Below are positions 1-10,490 of a stretch of DNA of 64,000 nt, one piece after another. Source of the DNA: Verpa conica (taxonomy: Eukaryota > Ascomycota > Pezizomycetes > Pezizales > Morchellaceae); contig JAUFSD010000005.1 in NCBI GenBank assembly GCA_033030425.1, positions 186,001 to 250,000 on the forward strand. Direction: 5' to 3'. Position numbers and translations under genes: made by a program. The notes under the pieces are model-generated. The model searched no databases and had not been told where the DNA came from. It saw only the letters and a list, made by a program, of their open reading frames with translations. Positions within the stretch are counted from its first letter, which is position 1. The number at the start of each line of letters is the position of its first letter.

Positions 1-474
1 TCAATCCAGTACGGGACTCGGAGAGAATTTGTGGAAGAGAGAAAGGGGCAGGTAAAGATAGAGGAAGATACAGGAAGAGAGATAAAGAGAAGCCCTCCTG
101 CTGCTACCACTACTGCTCCTATTACTGTACCTTGCTGAGTTGGTGTTTGATCCATCTCTACGTGAATCTTGGCTTCATCTCTCGTTATCTATCCATCTCT
201 ACATCCATCACCATCATCACCTCTGGCCTTTTATATCTCCTCCCTGCTCCAGTATTGCTTTCGTTGTCGACAGTTTAACCGCTTCCTGGCTGTCGTTCGC
301 TACTATTGCTGGTTGCCGATCTGTTTGCACCTGCATTTCACTCAAGTCCTGTACTTGCTTTTCCCATCCTCTCCTAAAAAACTTCAGAATCTCCCATCTC
401 GCCTCGCTCAATAACCCGGCAACAGCCCCACCTTCACATCGTTTCCCACGTGTCCGGCTCAGCCCCACTATTGA
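1..474. other. Upstream region of the NmrA-like gene
   Basis: There is no supportable gene here. The first 100 bases are purine-rich, and the rest is pyrimidine-rich (CT-rich) leading into the NmrA-like start codons, which is common for fungal promoters and 5' UTRs. Open frames on both strands have low-complexity composition and are not credible proteins. Confidence 0.5.
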
Positions 475-1668
475 ATGCCCAGGAAAACTGCCCAAGCCGG
501 TTCTCGTCCATCTACTATCGCCATCGAATCTCATATGACGGACTCCGATCTCTTTCCTACAACGTCGAAGCCTCAAAAGGTCATTGTCGTACTCAATGCT
601 ACCGGTAGGCAAGCTTCTAGTGTTGTTCGAGTAGCATCAGCAGTCGGCTACAAGGTGCGCGCCCAGCTTCGCTCTCTCTCAAAAGATCTACAGCTCTCGG
701 CAGAATTATCCCAGCTTCCCAACGTTACCCTTATCGAGGGTTCTTTGGACGATCCAGATTTCATCTCTACACTATTCGTCGGCGCTCAGTATGCTTTTGT
801 CAATACGACTCCATACGCTTGGACAGATGAAGTAGCTACGGGGAAGGCGCTGGCCCTCGCAGCGCATAAGGCAGGTATTAAACACTACATCTTCTCATCC
901 CTGACCGATCACTCTACACATGATATTCCACTAGCGCCCCTGCCATTGTGGGCGACAAAGTTCACCGTCGAACAATATATTCGCCAGCTCGGCTTGCCAT
1001 CGACCTTCGTATATGTTGGGTGCTACCACAATAATTTTTCTTCGAGACCGTATCCATTATGGCAATTGACACCGAAACCGGATGGGAGTTTTGTGTGGAA
1101 GGCGCCGTTCCCACCAGATTATCCCATTCCATTCATTGACACGGAGCATGATCTGGGGGCTGCGGTGATTCAAATACTGAAGGATGGTGTTAAGAAATGG
1201 GGTGGACAACGGTAAGTCAACTATATAATTCCTTATCGCTTATTACGAATTTACCACAGCACAATGTCAAATTCTACTTTTTGTTTGCTTTTCTAACATA
1301 TTTCTAGGATTCCACTTGCTTTTGAGGTTCTCACACCCCTCCAAGTTTGTCATCGGTTTAGCAAGGGTCTTGGGCGGCCAGTCAACTACCAGCCCCATCC
1401 ATTAGAAATCATCATTCCTATTCCTACAGGCTACCGCGATCAGCTTGAAGGTATTGTCAATGTTCTTTGTGAGCAACGCGCTCCGTACTTCAGGCCGGAA
1501 ATGGAAGGCGCAGTTCCGACACTGTCAAGGCAACTGTGGCCAGGCTGGAGGGGAATGGAAGAGTACGCTAGAGAAGTCTGGCCAATCGAAGAGAGGGCGA
1601 ACGGGGCACCTTGGATTCAGAGCGGTATTGCTACGCCGATGAGCGAGGGTATTCCGGAGGGTGATTAG
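475..1668 (+). CDS. NmrA-like NAD(P)-binding Rossmann-fold protein
   Basis: Two exons, 475-1211 and 1308-1668, joined by a GTAAGT...TTCTAACAT...CTAG intron whose removal keeps the frame. The product is 365 aa from the first ATG, or 345 aa from the ATG at 535; the latter places the Rossmann strand close to the N-terminus and may be the real start. Seen: a beta-strand plus nucleotide-binding loop, VVLNATGRQASSVVR, followed by an arginine in KVRAQLRS that typically selects NADP(H). An IKHYIFSSL strand is characteristic of atypical short-chain dehydrogenases of the NmrA/HSCARG group. Known of the family: redox sensors or reductases, cytosolic or nuclear, usually without the classical YxxxK catalytic pair. 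The glycine motif is degenerate (A-T-G-R-Q-A), which argues for a sensor-like rather than strongly catalytic protein. The substrate is unknown. No operon-like neighbour. Confidence 0.8.
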
Positions 1669-4600
1669 TCGTCTATCCCTTTAAAGGATGATTTATAAGT
1701 TATCAACGGGATAGAGAAGAGTTTTTTTATGTCCGGTTGAAACGGATTTCTGGGGTCTTTTTCTTTAGGAACGGAAATCATCTGGCGGGAGATTGGGAAG
1801 CAAAAAAGTTCTGTTTTGGTTTCTTTTTCTTTTCTCTTTTATTGGTACTTTGGGGGTGTATATTCTTCATCGTTTGGTCTTTTACTCTCCTCTTTTGTTG
1901 TTACTATTTGCTACTTCTGGTTTTTTGTACTTTTGGGTTGGTTTTTAGCATTTGTTCAAACTACGGCTTGTGGCTTAACTATTATGCCTACAATAGGTAC
2001 TGTTTTGTCATATACCTATAGTCTCTTAATGATTCAGAAGGATCAAAGGAAAAGCAATGGAAAGTAAGGTCGAAAAAGCGGCCGCTCTTGGGCTATAGTT
2101 CCAGTAGTCACTGGCCGGGCAAGTTCGTCTCGAGATATTGTATATTATTAGGAGCTGCATGAATTTGAATATTGCGTGATTAAGTATATATATAGGGGAA
2201 TTAGAAATTTTACCGACTTTTTCGTACACGTATCGAGTAAATGCCAAAAAAGAAGCCGATAGGTCTAAAGGCGGCATATAAACCGGTACATTAATATCTG
2301 CCGGAACTATTCTACCCCGGATTACCGCTTTACTTTTTTCACTCCCACGTTGACCTCATTAGCCGAGTGCGGGGTAAAAGGTACACCTTCACCGCCCCGT
2401 GGAAGGGCGTAGGTGCATCTGCGATCGATCGGGTAATTATACGGTGTGTTAGTTCCGCTCCTTTTTTTTTTTTTTAATATCGGCATCTAGGAATACCACC
2501 TTGTGCCTGGGTTTAAAATCTCGGCATTTGCATATAGGAGGTAAAGGGTCGAACATGGCATGACATTTACTTTAGGTACATGTAGAAGGTACTAGCTTGA
2601 TCTATACATTCGGCATACGTAGAACACATATGACGGAATTACTCTTTATTGCTAGGAATATTCCTCCGGGTTATTTCTTTTTCCCTACCTCCCATTCCTT
2701 CTTAGAGGGTCTACTACCTTGATTATGGAGGGTGGGGCAAACAAAACAGTGATCTACGGACGTACATGTTGTATTGTTTTGCCCTACTTGGGGTGTTGTG
2801 GTGGTGATCATGCATGTGAAATAAATAAAAAAAGGTGGGTATCATACGTACCAGATGAGTTTTTGCCCCCCTTATCTACTAGTGGTCATTCGAATCAATA
2901 GAGTAGATGTGAATAGGTATAGTAGGAGGGGTGGTTTACGTACCCGGTTTTTGTTTTTTTTCTCTTTTGACATGTGGTGTCAAGAACCACATGGTGTGGC
3001 TCTGTATTGGTAGGGGGGAGGAGCCGGGGGATAAATTTTTTCTTTTATTTTTTTTTAATATAGCGCGGTAGGAACTAGATGCCTTGAATGGTAACATGGT
3101 ATGTAGATCTAGGTTATTGATTGTGGGTTTGTAAACACTTACCCTCTGTATGGACGGCATGTTCATCCACTAATCTACTAACCACCTACTATAATTTCTT
3201 TCTCCGTCAACTTCACCGACGGGTGTTAACTAGATTAAGGCGTCCGGGTGAGGCCGCTTTTACCCTACGTTCAAAAACCATGCAGGTACCTCCGGGCGGC
3301 CTATCCCGTCTTTTGGGACCTAGCTAGGGAGGGGAAAATATTTTCACCGTCTGGAAAAAAAGTGTAATAGAAGGATTACTTCACATTGGATGTGTATTTC
3401 TTTGTGATTACTTGGGGGATTGAGATACGGTAGTGAGGTATTAGTTAGATTTTGTATTCGATAAGTTAATATAACATTTCGGCTGGATCTCTTCGTGGCG
3501 TGAATTTTGGTAGTAAAGAGAAGGAGCACATACAAATAGAGTATATAACTTTATGGATAGGGCCCTCCAATAATCTGAAAATGCTCAACAGCTAGACAAC
3601 CTAGGAATATCTTCCCCCAAGTTTGTGGGGGGGGTTGAGCAACAAACAGTAGTTATTATCCACGTAACAGCCTCTATTTAATCTAGTTCTTATACTATCT
3701 AATTAAGGAAAAATTGTTACTCAGTTAGCCTGTTTCGCTGTCGTGAGCTGGGGTATATTCATCAAATATCACTCGGTAAGAGTAGTCTACGCGCCTGCTC
3801 ATACGATTTTTAGTATATCTTAGCCTGGTGGTTGAAGGAGCAATCTAAAGGATTTTTGAATGCCATACCTAAATTTTATTTACGTAGGAGTCTGTGCCTG
3901 GCCATTGAGGTTGTCTCATCCCAAGATCATATCCCATCATGGGTCGTTTGGTCTCAAGAGATTATTTTGAAGTGTAGGTGATTCTATAAGAGTATTATCT
4001 ATAAGAATAAGTATTCTCGGTCTCCAAGGTGTCTAGCTTACAACTTATAGAAGGCCCCTAACCCGACGGTAGCGACAGCGGCGGGGAGGATGGGGTTGGC
4101 TCGATGAGTTTATAGATATTTCTGCCCTCCATGGCACACCTCTCGCTAAGATTATTGAAGCATATAATGCTGAGCAGAGGGGGAAGAAGAAATAAATATA
4201 TTAAATCGCTGTTTAGCGTTCTAAAACAGTTTTAGTGTTTAGTTTGGCCTGGGGCTGTGTTTAGGTTTAGTTCTGACCCAATAGCTAGGTTAAGAAATAC
4301 CTTTATATTTAGTATGAGGACTTCCACGTTTTAACATGCTCCACTAATTTTGTCGTATAAGCCCTGGACCTCCGCCAACGACATGGGCGACTTTTGTGAG
4401 GCTCATGGAAATCTCGACGTGATGAGTAGGAGGGCCCTAGAATAAGCTCTCTACAACCACTTGAAGTATGATGGGTCGCGATATACTGTCCTACTAAATA
4501 GTTGGTAGCCAATTAACCCCAGAAGAGGCACAAAGTGTTGTCCAAGTAGCTAGCCCCTTAGTAGGCGTGGTAGAAGCGCCAGCCCCGTACCAACCAGGAT

Positions 4601-5070
4601 CCCAGATCTTGCCAAGAAATAGTACGCAACCCCGTGAAACAGTACGCCTGCAACACAAATCCGTAACTCACCCTACAATTAAGCTTAAAGCCTTTTGACA
4701 TGCCTTTTTGAAATACCCCGACCCCGTACCAAGAATACCAAGATTTTATACGCCCGAACTCCGTGGCTATACCTTGCTTAATTAACAGAAGTGGCATAAT
4801 ATCATGATACCTTATCCCTCGATAAGGAAGATCGCAGGCTCGGAGTTGCTCCGAGAACATGTGAGCTGGGAGCAAGGATTAATAAAGCCTCCCGGAAATT
4901 CCTTATTAGACCCTCTGAGGATCCCCATCTTCTTTTACTCCCTTTGTACTTTCGTCCTTGCACTATTTCGACTAATTATATTTTCATTTTCTCACGATAC
5001 TCCCCCCCCGAAGCTTGCCGGCCAGCTTCCATACACTCCTTTACCCCAGCTATAATACCATAATACCACC
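1669..5070. other. Intergenic, AT-rich, no gene recognised
   Basis: About 3.4 kb without a credible coding region. Short open frames on both strands have no recognisable motif and are broken by homopolymers. At 3613-3633 a C-run and G-run form a small hairpin. Two loosely similar stretches near 4590 and 4730 (both containing 'CCCCGTACCAA') suggest old repeat sequence. The last 100 bases before 5071 are pyrimidine-rich and probably hold the promoter and 5' UTR of the App1-like gene. Confidence 0.5.
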
Positions 5071-6328
5071 ATGATCTCCCCAAGATCACTCCTCCTCTCT
5101 GCGCTCCTGCTGCAACAAACCCTCGCAGCCCCAACTCTACCCCCCCGGCAACTTCTCAAATCCATAACACCCCTCGACGAAGTGATACTATTCGACTCAC
5201 CCGCCTTCGTAGACCCCTCCAACCCCAGCAACCAAATCGCCTCCTTCCGCACCTTCGTGCACCTGAAGCAGATCGACTTCGGCGTGGCCGCAAAACTACT
5301 ATCATCATTCATCGAAAGCCTCGGAATCGATGTTGGCGACAGCATAACGATACTCGAAGAGCGCGCCAGTCTCTTCGCAGCCCTCGGACTCCCAGATAAA
5401 GAAGTAACCGTCAACGTGAACGGGTGCGACACAATAAAGTTAGAAAAAACCGAGTCTTTCCCGGACTTGGGAATGCTCGAGAGAAACGTCAGTCTGGGGG
5501 CCTGTGCAGATGTACAGTCAAGCATAAATGCCGAAGTAGATCTCTCATTCATAGACAATAGGAAACTAGGGGGTGTTGTGTTTCCGTCGCCGCCAGACGG
5601 ATTCGGTATCATTTCCGGTATGTAGAGCCCTGAGCCCTGAGCCCGAGCCCGAGCCCACTCTAACCTGGTTTGTGATATGTGCTGTATAGATATCGACGAC
5701 ACAATCAAGATCAGCAACGTGCTTGACACAATAGCAACTGTTAAATCCACCTTCCTCGAAGAGCCGAAACCCGTCCTAGGAATGCCAGAACTCTTCACAC
5801 ACCTACAGGAGACCCTAAACTCACCTCAATTCATCTACGTCTCTGGGTCTCCCTTCCAACTATACCCCATGCTGCGCGAATTCGTCAACGCGAACTATCA
5901 GCCAGGACCTATCCTACTCCAGAACCTAACATTCATTGATATTCCCGGCGTGCTGGACTTTGTACAGGGTGCTACTGCAGAATATAAGTCTGAGAGAATC
6001 GATACGATCCATGGGTGGTATCCTGGGAAGAAGTTCGTGGCGATTGGGGATTCAACTCAAGCTGATCCGGAGGTGTATGGTGCTGCGTATGTATAAAAAA
6101 AAAATTCTATTCTATTTTGGAGAGTGCTAAATTATGGAGGGTGCTTGTAGGTTTAATAGGCTTGGTGGTGACTTTATTCACTGTATCTGGATTCGCCGGG
6201 TGGAGGGTGCTGAGAATGGTCAAGAGCGCTTTGATGCGGCTTTTCAGGGTGTTCCAGTAGATAGATTTAGGGTCTTTGAGGATCCGAACGAACTTATTGG
6301 TCTTGATGTTGAGAATGGTGAATGTTAA
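5071..6328 (+). CDS. App1-like phosphatidate phosphatase, predicted secreted
   Basis: Three exons (5071-5617, 5690-6086, 6151-6328) give 373 aa; both introns are GTATGT...TAG and restore one frame. Residues 1-20 are a signal peptide (MISPRSLLLSALLLQQTLAA). The C-terminal half carries the App1/DUF2183 catalytic domain of the HAD superfamily: nucleophile motif DIDDT at 183-187 (its first Asp codon is split by intron 1), then FIYVSGSPFQLYP, then KFVAIGDSTQADPEVYG. Yeast App1 is a cytosolic Mg-dependent phosphatidate phosphatase at actin patches; the family reaction is phosphatidate to diacylglycerol plus phosphate. A signal peptide implies this copy works in the secretory path or outside the cell, which is inference. 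The N-terminal half (21-180) is not recognised. Intron 1 contains a tandem GAGCCC/GAGCCCT repeat (about 5626-5655). It converges with the sedolisin gene about 475 bases away. Confidence 0.82.
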
Positions 6329-6803
6329 ACATCTAGACGGTTGAATGAGGTATGTGGTAACTATTTAGGAGCATTGAGTCTTAGGATCTGTATATGGTAT
6401 CAGGGAGATAGTGTAAAAAATAGATTATACCCAATATTTGGAGGACAGAACCCAAGTAGAATTCCGAAATAGTAACAATTGAGAGAATATGTCAATTAAA
6501 TAACCATAGCCAACCGTTTTATACAAGAATATTGTATTATGGGTATCGAATAGGCATAGTGCCTGTACAAGTAGGTTTTGGGTCTATGATGTAGGAGCAC
6601 ATATATAGAGGCTATAGGAGTCCTCCTAAGCCTACGATCCCCTCTCGCCTTCTCTATTTTATCACACATAGATCGAGTGACCTCTCATGAACCCAACCCA
6701 AAAACACATCTTCAAAATTCATTCAATCAATTACCATAAAAATCTACAACTAAGGAAACCAAGTATATATCAAAGAAAGACCATGACAAATAAAAAATAA
6801 AAA
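6329..6803. other. Convergent intergenic spacer between App1-like and sedolisin genes
   Basis: AT-rich DNA between two converging genes that must hold both 3' UTRs and polyadenylation regions. AATAAA-like and TATATA-rich stretches occur, for example around 6590-6610 on the plus strand and 6785-6800 on the minus strand, but no single signal can be assigned. Confidence 0.5.
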
Positions 6804-8633
6804 TCACAAATACTCTTTCATCGCCCCGAAATCAGGGGTCCCCAAGCCCGTAACCGGATCCCACCCTGTAACTGCATCCCATCCAGCACCCGGTATAATC
6901 GCTGGATTTCCCGCAATTGGAATTGTTCTAAATCTATTTCCGTCACACCCAGTACTTCTCCCGACTGTAATATCAGTAAACGTCTTTGAGACACCATCAG
7001 AGTACAACCACGGGTTAAGGAATCCAAGCGGTTTCTTCCCATTGGCGATCCGGTCATCGTTCAAGAGACTGATAAGCCCGGCGAACGCAGGGGAGCTGGC
7101 GGATGTGCCGCCAATGAAGTAGGAAGTCCCACCGAGGACGACACGGTAGTCCTCGCCTTGAGCGGCGACATCGGGAATGCCACGCCCACCCTTGACGAAG
7201 TACCTTTCCCAGGGCTTCCAGGCATCCGGGTGTTTTTCAAAGTAGCTAGAGACTGCCTTCTCCTGGTATGATGGAACGGGCCAGGTTTCAGAGAACCCGC
7301 CGGAGGAGAAGTAGACGGCTTCTTCAGGCTCGATGTAGTGGGTTCCGCCGACGCTGGTCACCCACGGGCAACCGGCTGGGAAGGTTGGCAGGAACTTTGT
7401 GGTGTTCTTGCCATCGTTTGAAAGGCATGACCAACCAGGACCGGAATCGCCGGATGAGAATATAACGCTGGTTCCGCGGGCACCGAGCTGGGCGAAAAGA
7501 TTGCAGACTGATATACGGTAGCTGAGGGGCACGGTTTGTTCGCTTTCTCCGTAGCTTGTGGTGATGGTCTGGGGAATATCCTTCTGTGCAAGAATCCAGT
7601 TGAGCCATTCAAGGTACGGTTCATTGTCGTTTTCGACGACGTCAAGGTCCGTGACGTAGGGTGGTCTGCCACCGGTTGAGAAGTAAACATTCTCGGTTGG
7701 GTAGCTGAGAGAAACGGTATACTGAATGTCAAGGTTGGCCTCGGCGAAAGCGCTGGTATCATTTCCACCCTGGGTGGCTAATCCGCCATTGACTAATACT
7801 GTGGTGAAATTTCCACCTATAGCCTTAGGTTCGTAGGTCTCTAAAAAGATCTCCAGATCTCTGTATTGGGCATACTGTTCAAGGAAGCCGTTAACGCCTA
7901 AGGTGTTCTTGCCCATAGGAGCCTTCACAGTGTAATCACTGGCATTATAAAGAGCCTTCAAGCATGGGGGGGTGATTGTGGTATTGCATGTAGTAAGGTT
8001 AAGAGCAGATTGCTTGAAGGTCCCTGACGGTGGAACTGGGACTTTGGTAATCTTCCCGATGAGACTTCGCATAGGCTTCATCCCGAACATGGTAGTCGGC
8101 TGCACCAAAAGGATATGTTCATGGAGTTCGGCCGGAAGGCTGTACGAAAGAGTACGGAGGATCGTCTTCTTGCCATCATCGTCGTGGAAGTAAGAGTATG
8201 TAGTTTTCAGGAGATCCTCTGCCTGACCAATTGTAATATTCATCTTGATCCAGTCGTGTTCGATAACAGCATTCTCGCCGAGACCTGCGTCCTCTAGCCA
8301 GGAAAGGACAGCAGAAACGGTTCTCTGAGAAGGCTGTAGCATGCTCTTGATCTGATCTGTGTCCATGTGGTCACCATAGGTAGGGTGGTCGGGGGTGCTG
8401 ATTTCCATAACGCGCTGCTCGAACGCAGCAACGTTCTGCTGAGCAAGGTGAATGCGCATCGCTAGAGTCTTTCCCAAGTCTACCCGCATTGATGGTAGCT
8501 CGGTCCATCCTTCAGGAACCACAGGGAGCTCTTCGAAAACCTTATACGAAGGTGACGAAGAGGCTCCTGGCAGCCCGAAAACAGAGCCTGCTAAGGAAAA
8601 GAGTGACAATGCTGAGAAAAAGTTTGAACGCAT
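6804..8633 (-). CDS. Secreted sedolisin-family (S53) serine-carboxyl peptidase
   Basis: Single uninterrupted frame of 609 aa with the full S53 layout. A signal peptide covers about residues 1-21. A Pro-kumamolisin-type activation domain follows (about 38-185, with the usual HPTYGDHM stretch), then the peptidase domain. Catalytic residues are visible: Glu298 and Asp302 in AEANLDIQY, oxyanion Asp396 in SSGDSG, and nucleophile Ser511 in GGTSASSPAFAG. The C-terminal calcium site is present (FTDITVG near 552 and the final GTPDFG region). Known of the family: acid-active endo- or tripeptidyl-peptidases secreted by saprotrophic and pathogenic fungi to digest protein. Length and intact catalytic set indicate a working gene; several NxS/T sites suggest glycosylation. 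Whether it is an exo- or endopeptidase cannot be told from sequence alone. Confidence 0.93.
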   Translation of the reverse strand: MRSNFFSALSLFSLAGSVFGLPGASSSPSYKVFEELPVVPEGWTELPSMRVDLGKTLAMRIHLAQQNVAAFEQRVMEISTPDHPTYGDHMDTDQIKSMLQPSQRTVSAVLSWLEDAGLGENAVIEHDWIKMNITIGQAEDLLKTTYSYFHDDDGKKTILRTLSYSLPAELHEHILLVQPTTMFGMKPMRSLIGKITKVPVPPSGTFKQSALNLTTCNTTITPPCLKALYNASDYTVKAPMGKNTLGVNGFLEQYAQYRDLEIFLETYEPKAIGGNFTTVLVNGGLATQGGNDTSAFAEANLDIQYTVSLSYPTENVYFSTGGRPPYVTDLDVVENDNEPYLEWLNWILAQKDIPQTITTSYGESEQTVPLSYRISVCNLFAQLGARGTSVIFSSGDSGPGWSCLSNDGKNTTKFLPTFPAGCPWVTSVGGTHYIEPEEAVYFSSGGFSETWPVPSYQEKAVSSYFEKHPDAWKPWERYFVKGGRGIPDVAAQGEDYRVVLGGTSYFIGGTSASSPAFAGLISLLNDDRIANGKKPLGFLNPWLYSDGVSKTFTDITVGRSTGCDGNRFRTIPIAGNPAIIPGAGWDAVTGWDPVTGLGTPDFGAMKEYL

Positions 8634-8738
8634 CTTGTAGGTTCTATATTTTCAATTGTTAGCTACTTGATCAAATAAAACATTCTAATACTCTAGGAAC
8701 GAAGAAATTGGGCTGGGTGGGAGCCAGTGATATAATTG

Positions 8739-8771
8739 AATGAGTGAAATATTGTTTATTAATCACTCATT
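8739..8771. promoter_or_regulatory. Inverted repeat AATGAGTGA / TCACTCATT upstream of sedolisin
   Basis: A perfect 9-base inverted repeat (8739-8747 and 8763-8771) about 110-140 bases upstream of the sedolisin start codon. The half-site TGAGT(G/A)A resembles AP-1/bZIP half-sites. It could be a dimeric regulator site or an RNA hairpin in the 5' leader, since a TATA box lies further upstream. Function is inferred only. Confidence 0.3.
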
Positions 8772-8956
8772 AGGGGGTTTCCACGGGCAAACAAATTGTT
8801 TATGGTAGAGGGGTGTAAAACAGAAATGTAGATAATTTTCGTACCAAATTTAAAAAGCCCTCTAAGGCAGGAGGACAAGACTCAAGCTCTGCGCTAGAAA
8901 GAGAGTGTACTAGGGAATGATGGAGAGACCAAGAATTCCAAGACGTCCATGCCCAG

Positions 8957-8964
8957 CTTTTATA
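8957..8964 (-). promoter_or_regulatory. TATA box candidate (TATAAAAG) for sedolisin gene
   Basis: On the minus strand the octamer TATAAAAG lies 324 bases upstream of the sedolisin ATG. If used, it implies a 5' leader of about 290 bases. That leader contains GTACGA near 8850 and a GCTAAC...TATAG signal at about 8650-8670, so a 5' UTR intron is possible. Confidence 0.4.
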
Positions 8965-10210
8965 TCCGCAGGAGAGGAGTAGCACATGCCATCGCTATAA
9001 CAAAAGAAAAAAAGAGCAGACCGGCATGACCCTTTCCCGCCCTAAACAGTCTACCTTGGTTCCTAGGAGCAGCAAATCGATAATTCCAGTTCAGCTCAGG
9101 AACCATTGGCGAGTCTTTTTCCGGAAGTTAGACTAGCACAATCCTGAGCAGAGAATATTACGACTGGCGCGGGGAAATAAGCCTTTCGGATATTTTTTTC
9201 TCGACGTATGTTTCCAGAGGAGGCAGCTGGGAGTATCTTCCCAAGGTGCCCCTCTCAGTACCCCAGCCACCAATATCGTTTGACCAATTAGATGTGCAGA
9301 TATTCTCTGATTTTATTACTGACCAATCCCCTTTGACTACGTAAATCTTGTTAGTACCAGAAATAGATTTAGCCAAGAATCTAGGCACCGTGACTATTAA
9401 TCACTCTGGCAGCCATGAGGTTATCAGCGCCCATAACACTTGAATTGTAGCGAATGATAGCTGTCATGCCGAGTAACCGATAGATTCAGATATCCGATCA
9501 TCAAAGTTCCTGGATGATGATGCCAAATCTAAGGTCCAATCCGGTCTCCTTCCCTTCGAAGGAAGGTTGTTCAAACTCCAGAGGGGAAGCTGAGTGAGTG
9601 GAGCAGGAAGCAGGTTTAGCGTTCTGTGGCGTAGATAAGCTTCCACGCGATAGAATCTGGGGCTGAGCCGTCTTTTAAAATAACACCGATGGCTTGAATG
9701 AGTGCATACACGAATCACAGCTCTATAATTTGACGCCCAGAATCACCTAATTGAACTGCAGCTCCTGCGGGGAACAGAAACCTCTCCGGGCCCACCGCCA
9801 AGCCGAGACATCTTATAATTCTCATCGCCCCCCTGGGTTCTCGCCCATGCAATTACCCGGCTACGATCGATGTCTCCGCTCGGCGTGCTCCGCCCCAGCC
9901 ATTGCCCTCCTTAAGAGAGGGCACGCGTCCCACGTTGGGCGGAGAGTTACCCGCATGTCAGTATTCCAACGTCGCTACCTAGATGCGAAGGGGAGAGAAG
10001 CGCACTTTAACTACAGCCTCTCTTCTAGAATAGATGAGACTTGCACTTCCTACCCGCCCTGAGTACTTTATCTAGAGTCGGTATCCCAATCCCTCATCCC
10101 ACTTCCAACCAGATGCACCGATACCTTTTCAGCCCCAAGCCACATAAAGCGTTGTCAACGCTTTTAGAACCTCATCAACTGCCCTCCTATGCCAGTGCTT
10201 CTACGTGACT

Positions 10211-10490
10211 TACCGTATCTACTCGAAAAATTCGCTATTTCCGGTCTCAGATATATTATATCCGGACCAGAGAGAGGAAGGGTCGGCGGAAGCTTAGGAG
10301 CGGGATAGGGTTTGTGGATCCCCTTTGAATGGTGGGTTTTGTGCATAGTACCCACTTAAGTCAAGCCTTCAATATTATTCGTTCTTGAGACCCAACTTAA
10401 CCCTAATCCTCAAACCAAGCCTTATTCTCTCTGGTCCGGATTTAACACAGCTGAGACTGGAGATAGCGAATTTTTCGAGTAGGTACGGTA
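10211..10490. mobile_element. Palindromic MITE, about 280 bp with long terminal inverted repeats
   Basis: The ends are inverted copies. The left arm starts TACCGTATCTACTCG and the right arm, reverse-complemented, starts TACCGTACCTACTCG. The outer 40 bases match with only three differences, all C/T or G/A transitions. Similarity resumes further in (TCCGGACCAGAGAG at 10261-10274 against its inverse near 10426-10439), so each arm is about 66 bases. The centre has no open frame. A TA at each outer edge suggests a TA target site (Tc1/mariner-like) but could be part of the repeat. Non-autonomous; the source transposase is not in this window. Confidence 0.7.

Noticed and set aside
140..612. Frames of 132 and 131 aa on opposite strands
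   Set aside because: Mutually overlapping, CT-rich translation of a promoter/5' UTR; no domain.
7324..7768. Overlapping minus-strand frames of 94 and 136 aa inside the sedolisin gene
   Set aside because: Alternative-frame shadows of the intact protease frame.
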